A stretch of 64,000 bases of DNA from contig NC_135255.1 in assembly GCF_964204865.1 (NCBI RefSeq), positions 13,731,135-13,795,134 on the forward strand, given 5' to 3'. Position 1 is the stretch's first letter. Every line of letters starts with the position of its first letter. The notes under the pieces are model-generated. The model was not told the origin of the DNA and ran no database searches. It saw only the letters and a program-made list of their open reading frames with translations. Of the stretch, positions 1 through 13,229 are shown one piece after another. The translations under genes and the position numbers were made by a program. The DNA comes from Styela clava (Eukaryota; Chordata; Ascidiacea; Stolidobranchia; Styelidae).

Positions 1-3000
1 ACCAGAGACGATACAACAGACAGCTATACAAGTATCATACGCGAACATTATACATCAAGTGACTTGAAATTTCGGAGCTACTACTAATCCTTCGTTAACA
101 CGACACGCATCTTCAAGGCGTTAAAATATTTTCTCCTGGCATATGAATAAATTTCAACAAGATCGTTCAGACTATCGGACCATGCTAATCATGGAGGGCG
201 CTGTTTGTTCACCAAACGCACCTATTATTTATCAGTACTCTTCGGTTGGATTCCTTAAGGGTTGTATTATCATAATCTTCCAAGTGTTCATCTGATCTTT
301 AGTAGGATCGAGACCTTAGCGGGAATGACTGGAGCACTTCGGCTGATCTTTCTCTGTGGGATTTTATTACGCGTAATAATCAGGTGGGCTCTGTCGTGTT
401 CATTTCATAGAACGCTCTTTAAAGATTATTTTACGATTGCGTGAACATTTATGATTTCTCGGTGATAAATACAATGAGTGTGCGGCAAGAATGCACAAAA
501 CTTGAAAATTTTTCGTTTTTGAATATATATATATATACGATTTTAGCGTTTCATCGAACTATTTTATGAAGAAATCTTAAATTGTCAAGATCTACAGCTA
601 CATCTCTGCGCTTATCTTTTAAAACTGAATATATGAAAAAGTTGTTGAAATCAACAATCGATACCTGCTAATTTTCCGCCCATACCGATTGAGATATTAA
701 TTCGATGAAACCACCCAAATTACAGAGCAATATCAAGAATTTCCAGATGCTTTTCAGTTATACAACTATGAAAACACACTCGAGACATATATATATATCA
801 ATATCGAAATTTTTATTGAATCACTAATACATTTTGCATTAGAAATAGAAAAATTGGAATTTCAAAATAAATTAAAATTCAATTTTAGGACTCCTTCAGA
901 AGTTTCAAATTCATGACGTTAGGTATGGAAGCCTTTTGATGTCAACATATTCCCATATTTTATCTCCGTTTGATGGAAGTTATTCGCAAGCATATCTGCA
1001 TGACAGCTCAAACATATCAATGACAATCGCGGTTCCATTGTTCTGCGTTGTTTTATCAGCGTGATTGTTAACACCTTGAATGTTTTCGCTGCGTGCGTGA
1101 CTGGAACCGACATGCGTAGGATTGAACGTGGATGAGAAATCATATCACGCACGCACGTTCACTATTATTGGTCTTATCTTCAACAGACAAACAATGTTAT
1201 TCTTAATGGAAATTATTCAATAAATCACTCAAAATCGGGCAAAATAACGCAAAACTCATATATTTACATTGAATTCTATTATGTACCCCACGAAAAGTTA
1301 CCGTCCACATGTCAAATGCTTTTATGCAACTCAAAATAATCACATATTTCAGAAATATCACATGAATTAATCTATGTGTAATTTGTTCTCTCAGTTGATA
1401 GGGCATCCATTCGCATTTATTATATATATCTGAAAATGACAGTAAATGTGTTCAATAAAATTACCCCAGCATTTCTCTTGCATTTCCAACAGCTGGTCTG
1501 AATATGTATACTCAATATGTCAACTGCAGATACGGTGAAATTAAATAGAATGCCTTTCATGGAAAATAAAGATTGTACCACGGATTGCATAATACAAAAT
1601 TGAGCTACGTATTATACATAATAGTAATGTGGTTTTCGTACACAAAAATCGATTCACAATAATACTAAATTCTCTAACTAAATAGGATGTAGTACGAAAG
1701 TTAAATACTCGCAGAATGTCGGCCCTGTACGTTTTGTGCCAATTTCTGCCTCTAATTGGATCCTTCATAATTACCATTCCTCCACATTTAACACCTTAGA
1801 CGTGTCACAGAACGGCAACTAACTCTCTGGCTCTAAACTAGTCGGTGGCTATAGGACCTCCTTCAACTATATGTTGCTTACTAGTACTATCCTAATAGTA
1901 TGTAATGTATATATCAATTTATGAGAAACACTTCAAAACTATGGAATTATTTAACTTTAAATATTCCACTGTACTGATTCGCTAAAACACTGGTTTAAGT
2001 TCTTTAAAAAAGTAGCTATTGGACAACTGTTTATAAACCTTCCAAATTAGGGGATCATATTGTAATAACAGCTAGACCTAGTTATAATGTTACTGCGTCT
2101 CTTATATTTCACGTAGGCCTACATACAATCTTTCTAAATCTAGATTCTAGAACATCCATCTTTTACTTTAATAATTGTAGAACACACTTTCGGCATTGTC
2201 TAACTGGTTGTAGTATCTATCAGCTAAAACTAATGACAAAATCTTTGAAATTGCTTAATTTTATCTTATTCACAAATACGCATTTGTTATTGGAAGGTTT
2301 TCTCATTTTTTCTATGTTTTAAAAATTACTGCGTACCTGTACAACACCAGACTATGTTTGTAAACTTAAGGTAAAAGCAAATTTAAACACAGACTTGGTT
2401 ACAATGGCAGGTTCAGCAGAGTTTACGTCTGAAAACCCGAATAAACATAGTCCATTGTTTATCTATGCGGGAGACCTGTTTTGCCGTAGACCTGTAACCA
2501 AACAAAAGTGTTTTAGTAGTTGAACAAACGGCTCACAAAAACAAATAAACGATTTCTGTACAGTCACGAGTCGATATTTATTTATTTATAGATATAAATG
2601 TAAATACGCGGACATGTTGACTGCACCTTGCTACAGATCGAAAAATAATATAATATAATATGATATAATGTGCTAATGTCATATTTGTTATTACCAGTTT
2701 AAAGTAGGTCAGTCAAGGCCTAAGCTAAAGCCAATTATAATAAAGCAGATTAATACGCAGAAAAGTTTGATTTAGTTCTTATACTATTTGAGTTGTAGTC
2801 TAGGTAAATTAGGTACTGACCTGTATTTAATCAAATGTAATATATATTAGTATTTGGATTTCGACTTACGACTCGAGAGATATTGGGATATACAACCGAA
2901 ATGCATTCAGACCACTTGTGTATAATTAATTTTTGAATTTACCCAGGTACGTTGAATTGCTTCGAGCAAACAGTATTAGCTAGAGATGAAATTCGGTGCA

Positions 3001-5630
3001 TTTTACTATTTATTGTCAATAGCTTTTGTTTTACTTGAATAGGTTCGCTTGAAATACAATTATAACTCCACGCTTTGTTGACAATTTTTGTTTTCCATTT
3101 GCTCAAATTTGAGTAAATTGTTACTAATTCTGTGCTATGATTTACTAATCAATAGACGTCCGCTGAACTATCTTATCATACTAACATCGAATCTTTTTTT
3201 ATCTAAATTAACTTTAACTGGAAGGAAAGCGGCAATCAACTGTATAACATTACATGATAACGTATAATGACATGCCTAGCATTAGATACCCTATCTCAAA
3301 CATCCTAATTAAAATATTTCAATATCAGTTTATGATTAGATGCGATTTTACGTGAGCGATATTTTTAACCATTAATGTAAATAGCACCTATGTGTGAAAT
3401 ATTGTTCAAATAATTTTACGAGGTTGTTTCTCATTTATTTAATTATTTGTTGATATCATAGAATATTTTAATCATATTGATAGCCTTACACAACAAGCCT
3501 GAAACATATATGGCATGTTCTTATGTTTGATAAGAAACAGGGGCACACACATGGCCAGTTTAATTTGAAAATTGGAAGTACAATTTAGTAAATATATCAG
3601 CGACATGTTAAAATATAACAGTCGCTAAACTTTGATTAGCACTTTATAAACAATATAAGAGGTGTTTGTTTTCTCACAGAAATGAGGGCGATAATACGAA
3701 AGGTGTCATTTTACCAAATTAGCGCGCTTTCTGGATTAAATTTGCTATCGATTTACCTCTTCGGACAATTAACAATAATGTATTTGGAGGACCAGAATTT
3801 ACTTTTCAATTTCTAATATAGTCAATTAAGTTAAGACGAAATCATGACTGGCCACGGCGTATTAACCAAAATGGTTACCGGCGCCACATTCTCATCTATC
3901 GCCCAAACTTGTTCAACTCTAAGGTAATTTACGTTGACGATAGGGAATGGGAATATTACCTGTAAGAAATTACGTATTCTGTTTCAAGTGGGATTTTGGA
4001 ATTACCCTGCTTTTCTAAGTACTGTAATTGTTTCAGAATTACTATATGTTGTAATAAGCAAGGATTACTTCTTTTTAATTTTATGTGAATAAAGGGGCGT
4101 TGGAGTAAAATGAGTTGGTCGATTTCTGCTCCGGTGGGATTATAACACCGGTCAATTATCTTTACAGATAGGTTATTGTGATTATTGTATTGCATATTAA
4201 ACGACCTTGATGTTGCGCATGACATATCGCCCATTTCCTTTGATTGCAACATTAAAGGCGAATGAATATACGATAATCTCAGCATCAGATTGCATGTGGA
4301 TGGCATATTCATGCTTATACTCCGGAAATTGGTCCACCTTGTCCGCTTGCTTCCGCTGCAATATGCGATTTGCATTAAACGATATTGTTGCGATATTACC
4401 GCCATTTGATCGTACCGCGGTTCATGGATTAGTCTCCACTGCAGTGGAACGTTTAGTCTCCACCCTTGGGTAGCGACGTGCTATAATCCCGCGGTCGGAA
4501 TTTTAACACCGCGGTAAAGGTACAGAAACCGTCAGGTATGAACAGATGAATTTTATGAAATGTCACATTGCTATATCCACAAATCCGCCAATTACACCCG
4601 TCTGGCTGCGAAAATGAATCATCGTTTTTATTTGAGTGTTAAATTTTCCTTTTATGGAAATCACGTTGTAATTACGTCATTGAATATTCCACCCGCGTAG
4701 TAAGGTTCATACCGGGTGTTCCCAGTTTTGTGTTATTCTCAACTTGCTTGCCTACCGAGATAAAAACTTTAAGCATGGACTATTCGAGTTTCGCGAAATA
4801 TATTATTCCAGGGTAGGGAATTTTACTAGCCATGCTCAAGAGCCCTCGAATTAACTCTGTCATACAAGGTTACGGAAACCTAAAAGTTTGATTATTTCAA
4901 TTTGGAACATCAATCGAAAGGTTATTTCCGCACTTATTCCAACTATAGTACCGAAATATCTTTTGATAATATCGCTATTAGTTACATCAATGTAATCCCG
5001 GACCTTCATTGAAAGCACATTAAAGATAACATCACCGATCGGTAAACAGGGTTTGTTTGCGCATGCACCCTATCGGCCAGACCAATAAAAATATATCAAG
5101 AACCTGTTCCTGTACGCATGGCCCAACGGAGATATGTCTTGTAGCAAGTTATCTTATGTTATTTTAAGAAATCGTCCTTTTAGTATTTATTAGCAGGTAT
5201 AATGTAGTTAAATTATATTCACTGTGGTCCGTTGAGTGACAAGTTATACCCTCTCATAGCTCAATTGTAATGAGTTCATTAAGTTAGGAAGTTCGTTGAA
5301 TATATTAGATAGTAATAATTACATTAGCAAAAGATATATACTGTATAGAATTGCAAAGGAGTGATATGAATTTTGTATAATGAAAATTGATAAGGTTTGA
5401 CTTCCTACAAGAATTTGGTTTATGCGTACAATGACACAAATTTGCAAAATTAGAGTTGCATATCCGACAATGATACAATCTATTTAGTGATAGATTGTAC
5501 CTGCTCATTAGCAAGTGCACGAGCCATGAAGTCTGATCGAAGCATAATTTAAGAACAATAAAGGCTAAAGACTCGTGTCTTCAGTTAATTAAGGGGCACA
5601 TATTGAATAAAATATGTTGCTTTAAAAATA
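1..5630. other. Intergenic stretch, no gene recognised
   Basis: AT-rich DNA with scattered short AT microsatellites (for example near 525, 790 and 2645). The open frames here, including a 149-codon one on the minus strand near 4.0-4.4 kb, show no recognisable domain, signal peptide or splice-supported continuation. I see no RNA gene and no clear transposon end. Confidence 0.5.
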
Positions 5631-5639
5631 CAGGAAGCA

Positions 5640-6000
5640 CAGCAAAACTATTGAGATAGTGTCGCGCTGCGGGAAACGTAGCGATAACGAACAGACGTTC
5701 GCCTTGCCTCATTATGCGACGCTAAGTTACAAAGCGCCAGAGGGAAAAAAGCATCGATATAATGGTTAATGAAAGAATTAATGACGTCGCGTTTTTCTTT
5801 CTCTCGTTTTGCGTCATATGACGAGTGATATGATTGGTTGAGAGCGTTAGACTCCCGCCATTCTACACGCCGTGCACGCGGCGCGATTGTTCAAATGGTG
5901 TTCACGCTTATTCCAGTCGACTAGCGGCATGTTTTCATGGGTTTATTACGTGTTGGTGACGTCAGATTCAATCATTCGTGCTAAAATGACGTATGGTGTC
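5640..6000 (+). promoter_or_regulatory. Probable wee1 promoter island
   Basis: This is a local GC- and CpG-richer patch in otherwise AT-rich DNA, 0.6-1 kb upstream of the wee1 start codon. It contains a full palindromic CRE (TGACGTCA, 5957-5964), a second CRE-like site (TGACGTCG near 5783), an inverted CCAAT box (ATTGG, 5833-5837) and an E2F-like TCCCGCC near 5852. CCAAT, E2F and CRE boxes are typical of cell-cycle gene promoters. Assignment to wee1 rests only on position and composition, and the transcription start was not located. Confidence 0.4.
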
Positions 6001-6619
6001 ACATTGTACATTACTTAGATCAGAGGAATGTTGCTAACAGTTTATGAAGATTAGAATTATGAGACAAAAAGACCAGTCCTAGCGTATAATTTAAAATCAA
6101 ATCAAGCAGTTTTCAGATACCACAACCGTCGACTCTAACGGCCAGGTTTTCGTACATTCTGGATTATTAAAATGTACAGATAGGACGGGCTCAGTGAAAA
6201 CTAGCCTACAGTTTTATGAGAATGGGTTGCGGTATTAATATGAAAACACAATCGTCTGAAATATAGTCCAGTAGCCAGTGTCTATAGTAACGGTACCGTA
6301 CAACTTTGACTTACGGACTTCAGGACTTATCTCTTTATCATATACTTTTGATAAAGTTTTAAATAAGGTGATATCTAAATGTACATCAATATATTTCAGT
6401 TTAATAATGTTTATTTATATTGTTTAGATCTTATATTACCGTGATATCAGTAAAATCAACTCTTGCGTTACATTTGAACTTTACACACTCTGAGACAAGG
6501 GCAAAAGAATCAAATATCATCGGAATTACTTGCATCGGATTTATAGAACTGCCGTTATGTCTTTTGCACTGCCATGTGCCAGTCCATCAAAGGATTTACC
6601 TGGATCAAATAGTATCAGA

Positions 6620-9322
6620 ATGGCATTGGATTTTAGTGATGATGGATTCATGGATGACGATTCAGGTAATTTGCTATTTCCATATTAGTAGACCAGATTT
6701 ATTGCAAATAACTCTGTATTCAGGTATTTCATAAAAAGCAATTCATTGATCTGTTTGGGAATTTTTTGTTAGTTAGGCCTAACGTTATTACCTACGGTAC
6801 GGTATTCATGTCACAGCAGCTCAGTTCTGCTGTCCACTTTTCAATAATTGGCTATATGATATTACCTCATTGACTAACCCCACGCTTTTTTATTAGGTAT
6901 GCAATTGTCTTTGACACCATCACCTGACTCAATGAAAAATAGCCGCTCAAGAATCAGTTCACCTTCCCCAGCAAAACGTTCTCTTTTCTCTCCTCCTAAA
7001 TCTAAAGTTAGTCGTTGTGAAGGAACACCAATCAGCTCAACAACACATTCTCGAGTTTTACGAAGAATGTTACACAATAATAATGAAGATGATTTGAGGA
7101 AAATTTGTGCTTTGAATGCCATGGAATCAGCCTCTGAAGATGAAGAATTTCATTCACCAGCTTTGAGAAAGCTTCCATTTTCAAGTTATTGCGATCGTAG
7201 AGATTCTGGAAATGTTTCATACGATGAAAATACACCAGCGAGTTCATCCAGCATTCGCACATCAAATGTTCTAGAATTTAACTCTTGTAGTAGTGGTGAT
7301 GATAACAGTGACAGCAGTTTCTCTTCTCCAACCAGACCCAGCAGCAAGCCGCTATGTATTCCATCACCAAAACAATCACCAGCATCATCATCGGGCGTTT
7401 CTGGTTGCTCACCAGGTCGGTCACCTCCAGACACTCCACCACACACAAGAAAACTTCGAGAGCTCACACTCTTTGATTCTCCTTCCACACCAAAAACTCT
7501 TTTACGCAAAATGCGTTCCCGAAAACCAGCTTTACCTAAACCAATAGAATTTTCTTATTCTGAAAACTGTCCCACACCAGTTCCACCACCAAGTCCAACC
7601 AGTGCTTTCAAGTCGAGAAGTCGTCTTCGTATGTTGCGAATGGATGCCGCACATTCAACACCCTCAATGCCAAGAACTTTTAGAATAAGCGCAGATGGAA
7701 CAGACACAACAGATGAAGAATGTGAGATAATTCGGGGTTCAAAGAGCTTACCCAGGTTTAACAAGTTCAAAGAACCCACTACTCCATCTGTAAATGTGAA
7801 CCCATTTACACCCGATAACAGACCAAAAAATTCAAAACGTTCAAGAACTGGAAAACAAAGGAAACATTCTTTTTGTTTGGATGACATAGATGAGGAAGAT
7901 GAAATGAGGCCTGCCAAGGTAAATAGAACATTTTTTCTGTATTTTATATTCATCATGAGTCTCCAGAGTTTAAATAGTTATGTCTAATTGTTGCTGGTAC
8001 TTTTCCATTCCTAAATTGACTTTTTCTATTTTCAGAGAATTCATTTACGTGAAAACAACATCTCTCGTTACCAACAAGAATTTCACGAAATTGGAAAAAT
8101 TGGAGATGGCGAGTTTGGTTCCGTTTTTAAATGTGTCAATCGTCTTGATGGGTGTGTTTACGCAGTAAAAAGATCAAAGAAACCTCTTGCTGGATCTGTT
8201 GACGAGTAAGTTCATCAATGATATTAAAACATCGTATTAGTTTATCTTTTGGTTTACTTTATTAAACATTTGAATTAACTCGAGCAAATACCATACACTG
8301 AGATCTTTTAATTTTGCAATTGCTAACCTTGTGTTTTTTTTACTTGCAGAGCAAATGCTATTCGTGAAGTCTGCGCTCATGCTGTCCTTGGAAAACACAG
8401 ACACGTTGTTCGTTATTATTCAGCTTGGGCAGAAAATGATCATATGCTCATTCAAAATGAATATTGTAATGGCGGAAGCCTGGCTGATGTAGCAGCAAAG
8501 AATCAACAAGAAGGCGAAAAATTCTCTGAAGAAGAAGCAAAAAATCTTTTGCTGCAAGTTTCTAAAGGACTTAAATATATACATTCACAAAATTTGGTTC
8601 ATATGGACATTAAACCAGGAAATATCTTCATTTGTAATGAAAAGCAGAATATTTCACTGGACTCTCATCAGAGTGAATTAGATAGCGAAGACGAAGAAGA
8701 AAAGGTGACAACAACCAAGGAATGCTCTGTTTATAAAATCGGAGATCTTGGTCATGTTACTTCAATTGAAGACCCACAAGTTGAAGAAGGCGATTGTCGT
8801 TACCTGGCTAATGAAGTTCTCCAGGAAGAATATTCACATTTACAGAAAGCTGATGTCTTTGCACTTGGTGTTGCTGTTCATGAACTTGCTAGTGGAAGAA
8901 CGCCTCCCAAAAATGGCAGTTCATGGCACAAAATTCGTAACCAAGGCCTCGAGACACTCACTCACTGCTCAGATGAGTTCAATAAACTTTTGCAAAGCAT
9001 GGTTCACCCCATCGTTGCTCATAGACCAACCGCAGCAAGCCTCACACAACACCCTCTCCTATGCCCTGGTTCTTCAAAATCAAAAGACCAATTGAGAAAA
9101 GAGCTTAACCAAGAAAAATTCAAAAATGAAATACTCGCAAGAGAGTTGGAGGAAGCAAGACAAAGTCAGCAAGAATCACAATTTAACAAAACTCCATTTG
9201 GAGGCCGAAGGGGAATGTCAACTGGATTACGCAAAAATTTCAGCAGTATGCGAGGCGGAAAAACTAATAGACTTTTAGGTAAAAAGACTTGTCGCAGTAT
9301 GAGCATGACTTCAATTTATTAA
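6620..9322 (+). CDS. wee1: Wee1-like inhibitory cyclin-dependent kinase kinase
   Basis: Nuclear kinase of the WEE1 family, which phosphorylates the inhibitory tyrosine of CDK1 to hold cells before mitosis. Exons 6620-6665, 6897-7918, 8036-8205 and 8350-9322, all GT-AG and in frame, give 736 aa. Residues 1-356 are Ser/Pro-rich, with many SP/TP sites (possible CDK or Polo targets) and basic patches. The kinase domain begins near 366 with [10 protein letters not shown]. It has the glycine loop GDGEFGSV (379-386), the ATP-binding lysine in YAVKRSKK (K401), NEYCNGGSL, a catalytic loop HMDIKPGN (D499) and DLG (545-547). HMD for HRD and DLG for DFG are Wee1 hallmarks, as is [14 protein letters not shown] charged tail follows a predicted coiled stretch. 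The start ATG opens an acidic N-terminus. Exon 2 alone encodes almost the whole regulatory region. All key residues are present, so the gene appears functional. Family identity is very secure; splice sites are hand-called. Confidence 0.96.
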
Positions 9323-9750
9323 TTTGTTTCCTATTTCAATTAATTATGTTCTTTCATTTCTGCCCTGCCTAATGTTCTCAAAATTATGTAAATATCCAGT
9401 ATTGCCTTATTTTTTTCTAAAACTTACGTCCTTTATTTTTGTTTAGTTAATGTTTTACATGTCGCGCGGTGTGGTAGATCTATTTTTGTTTTGTTTATTT
9501 TGTGCAGTTGTGACCACCGCCAGGCGACACTATATTGTTTTTTTGTTTCGTTTCTGTTTTCTTTTTTTTTAAATACTAAGTTTCATTATTTACTAACAGA
9601 TAAATGTGTTTTATTTATTTTATACTATCATCATGGTTATGCTGCATGTGCTTTTCCATTTTAGTGCCTCTAGTAAATGTTTTGCTGCCTATTTGAACTT
9701 AATTTGATTTATTTTCATTTCATCTTCATTCATACGATACAATCCTGCCC

Positions 9751-9756
9751 AATAAA
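9751..9756 (+). terminator. Poly(A) signal of wee1
   Basis: A canonical AATAAA lies about 430 bases after the wee1 stop codon, followed within 15 bases by a second AATAAA-like motif. The preceding 3' UTR is T-rich. Confidence 0.6.
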
Positions 9757-9779
9757 AGTAATAAAACCAATCATAAAAA

Positions 9780-10660
9780 ATTGAGGTGACTTTTTTCTTT
9801 TATTTTTCCAAATGTTCCTGAACTTTGTTGTAATGAAGTTTTGCATACGAGCTCTACTGTTTTTAGAGCTTCTGCGCTTCTCCTACTCTCTCATTGTGAA
9901 TGCCCGAATTTGATGCTCCAATCAAAAACTAGCCAACAAAAATAGCTATTGAATGTGCCTATGATTAATCATTGACGATTTTTATATCATTGGCACTGAT
10001 AAAAAAATTTTGATTTTCCGAAATGGTTGAACTAAATCATTGGAAAACGATTTTTATAAACTGATTTTTTTCAATTATGCTTCCTTGTTGTTTCAAATTA
10101 AGCAAAATAACATTTGCAACTTTGCTTAACACAGTGAAAAAAGCGATTTTGTATGAAAATAATGATAAATGTGAGTTTTAAGGTAACTTACTGTTTTATC
10201 AGGTTATCTAAAAATCTTTTAGCAACAGTTTTATTGAAAATGAAGTTATTTAATAATGCTTTTATTAACTATCATTTTCGATATATAGGAACAATATTCA
10301 TGCAATAAAATCAAGTGTTCGGCACTTTCTGAGATTGTTCGTCTTTTATATACTTAGTTATGTGCAGGTATATTCTTATTAGATCTTTACCCCGCCCGAC
10401 CTGTCGCTCATGTATATATACGCATATAGCCGTGCATTGATGATGCGCATGACCAGGTCGGCCGGCTCTGTATGCAATATTTGGCTAATTTGTCCTGCGA
10501 GAACACCAAGTAGCGTATTTGACGTAAATTCCACCTGGCGTATATAATACAGAAATGGCATTACCCCATTTTTCGAAAACAGCCTGTTGCCCTGCCCAAA
10601 GGATAATTTTACGCAGATGGACTTCCGAGAGTATTATTTTATAGAGTTAGCTTTTGCTAG
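9780..10660. other. Intergenic, nothing recognised
   Basis: AT-rich sequence between the wee1 poly(A) signal and the first hAT-like remnant. A GC-richer patch near 10.38-10.55 kb has a short open frame on each strand but no recognisable product. Confidence 0.4.
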
Positions 10661-10662
10661 AG

Positions 10663-10760
10663 CAGTGTTTCTTAATCTGAGTTCGACCGAACCTCTGAAG
10701 TTCGGTGGGGCTGTACCAGGGGTTCGACGAATGTCCTGTAAAATTGTTGTGTATTATGAA
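10663..10760 (+). mobile_element. hAT-like terminal fragment
   Basis: It starts CAGTGTTTCTTAATCTG, followed by a GC-rich GTTCGACC...GGTTCGACG stretch. This is the form of many hAT transposon ends, which begin CAGTG and have GTTCG-rich subterminal repeats. No matching right end was found, so it is probably a truncated copy. Confidence 0.45.
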
Positions 10761-11145
10761 GTATTTCTATTTCCAAGCAAATTAAATATGTAAAAATGAC
10801 TAATTTAAAGCAGATTTCAACATTCAGACCAGTCGCAGAATAGCTTATTTATGTGTAGTATTACGCAGATAAATGTTTTATAGGGGATAGAGAGGACAAT
10901 GAGAGACGTCACGCGCTCGGATGTATGGCCTCATTTTTAGATGCTTTCTGACTTCTAAATATATATCTAAGGTTGTTATTACAAACCACGCGGTTTTGAA
11001 CCTGAATATTTGCGTAAACGACATGTTATTTATAACCTACTAATAAAACGTAGCTCAATCTTACGAACAAGTTGAATATAATAAGAGCGCATGAATGAAT
11101 GAACGAACAAGTCACTACTGGTATCGTCGATGAGTCTGTATAGAC

Positions 11146-12542
11146 CAGTGGTTCCCAACCTTTCTGCACCGGCGGACCGGTAAAACTAAATTAAATGTAC
11201 TCGCGGATCGGCGGACCGGTAAAAAATTGAAATGACTGGAACAGAAAAGAATAACATATATTTGCGTAATACAATACATTGTCGGGCACTCAATATGCAT
11301 CTAGACAAAAACTTAACCTAACACTTAAAAACAGCTCACACGAAGAAAAACTATCAAATGTGGCGGCCAAAAATTGAAATGGGTGAAACATAACATAATA
11401 CCATATTATATTTGCGTAATGAAATGCAGTGATGGGCACTCATTATGCGTAAGAAAGGCACATATATATAAAACATCTCACATAAAAAACATGTACATGC
11501 CAAATCATGTACAAACGCAATTAACTCTAGTGAGAATTTTGCTTCTATTTAGTTTCCAATATAGGATTTCAGACGATGCCTCAAGGAAGTTTCTGCAACA
11601 CGTTTAGCTCTGCAGCGGCGGGCAGCCAATTTCCTCGCTTCGCTTTAATTAAAGCCAGTGATGAAAATATTTTTATATATAATTATTGAAAATATGATTA
11701 ACTCGTTGAAAATACGGACAACAGTTTGATTGCTCGATTACTTAGCGATGGGTATTTGTTATCGAGAGATATATATCCAAAATTGTGACAGTGATTCTTT
11801 TTTTAAATTTGGACTGTAAAGTGGAATCACATTTGAATCAAGCTTTTTCTTTTTCATCTGGTTTATCATATTAATCCCTCTGCAGTTGATCGATACTTCA
11901 AACGAAATGAATTTACATTACAATGGAAAAGTCGTCGGTAACTTGGCACCAGGCTCAAAATCCTACTTTGTCTGCTCAAGATACTGGAAAAGATGTCAGC
12001 GGCTCATGCGTTTTTGCGCGCCTCGTGACCACCTGCCGTATTTTACTGGAGTATTATACTTTTCTTGACTGTTTTCTGGTTTGAACAAAGAAATATGCAT
12101 AACGTTTTATTTGGATGGTCATATTAATCAGGAAAAGCATGCAGAACAGAAAGAGCACGCGTGCCAATTTTCAGGTTTCTGAATCTTGCGAGAATTGATG
12201 GAGCGCATTCACGATTAATCGGAGCCGAAAAATCAAAAAGTGTGATTTCTCGGCGCCAAGATGTCAAGGAAGACGTCGCAATATGACGGCGGAAGAGAAA
12301 TTGCGTAATACACCAAGGCAACCTCGTCTTCGGTAAAGAGATCGGGGCGCATTCGAGATGAATCGGTGCCGAAAAAGCGAAAAGTATGATTACTCGGCGC
12401 CAAGTTGTCGCAATATGACGGCGGAAGAGAAATTGCGTAATAAACCAACGCAACCTCGCCTTCGGTACAGCGATTTAGACGGCATAAAACAACAAAACAC
12501 CGAAATTTCCCGCGGACCGGCACCGGCGGTTGGGAACCAATG
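11146..12542. mobile_element. Non-autonomous hAT transposon with 8-bp target duplication
   Basis: Terminal inverted repeats CAGTGGTTCCCAACC (left) and, read inward from the right, CATTGGTTCCCAACC match at 14 of 15 bases. They are flanked by GTATAGAC (11138-11145) and GTATAGAG (12543-12550), a 7/8 match to the 8-bp target duplication expected for hAT elements. GCGGACCGG motifs repeat near both ends. No transposase frame is evident. Inside, a segment of about 120-135 bp is tandemly duplicated (about 12201-12336 and 12346-12467), both copies carrying CAATATGACGGCGGAAGAG. The element is therefore a deletion derivative with an internal duplication. Confidence 0.85.
12201..12467. repeat. Internal tandem duplication in the hAT element
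   Basis: Two diverged direct copies each run from a CGCATTC...AATCGG segment through CTCGGCGCCAAG and CAATATGACGGCGGAAGAG to CAACCTCG...CTTCGGTA. The first copy has about 14 extra bases. Open frames across this region merely read through the two copies and look similar for that reason. Confidence 0.75.
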
Positions 12543-12559
12543 GTATAGAGTAGACAACC

Positions 12560-13229
12560 GAGTTATATCCCAAACCTTCAAAAAACGTAAATCCAAATCA
12601 GCCTGGTTCTGTGTCGGCGGCATATTAGAGGTTAGCGAAGATTTCATGAACAAAACGGGAGAACGTGGGCTACATTACTTCAGTGAACGTCGGTCCAAAT
12701 TGAGCGGTTGAACTCTTACAGTTCATTTTGTCATTTTCATTTTCTATAAGCCCCACTGTGTTATTCGGAACACAACATTACCGTTTGTTATTTTATTGTG
12801 AGGGTATCCACCAGATTCCTTTATATCAGTAATGGTAGGCCACGTTAGTTAGTCATTTGAGGATCTCCTATGTTATGCGTGTATTTTTGCGCACGGCTAC
12901 CTATATCTGTCGCAACGTATCTTTTACTATACTATTTGTCATGTTTATCTTCCCTTGTATATTCTGCAGAAACTAAAGAAAGAGGTTAACAGGCACATTA
13001 ATTGTAAATACAGATTGTTGACTGTGCGCTTTACGCGAAACACCACGCTGCTCATACACTGTTGTTCGTCAAGTGAAGTAATCGGCAACACGCTGTACGA
13101 CTATTGCTAGGTATATGTCGCAATACCTCGTCGGGGTTATACTCAGACCTGACTAATTTAGTCCGCTGTTGAAGTGATTTGACAGACATCTTTTGGTCGC
13201 TGATAAACTGATACTTAACAGGCTGCAAC
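12560..13229. other. Upstream region of the sulfotransferase-like gene
   Basis: No coding exon was found. The sequence is less AT-rich than the flanks toward its end and presumably holds the promoter and 5' UTR of the gene starting at 13230. I cannot point to a convincing core promoter motif. Confidence 0.35.

Noticed and set aside
3956-4405. 149-codon open frame on the minus strand
   Set aside because: Longest frame in the first 5 kb, but it has no recognisable domain or signal, unremarkable composition and no splice-supported neighbours. It overlaps an equally plausible frame on the other strand.
12124-12711. Several overlapping frames on both strands with similar proteins
   Set aside because: They are produced by the internal duplication of the hAT element; no transposase motif is present.
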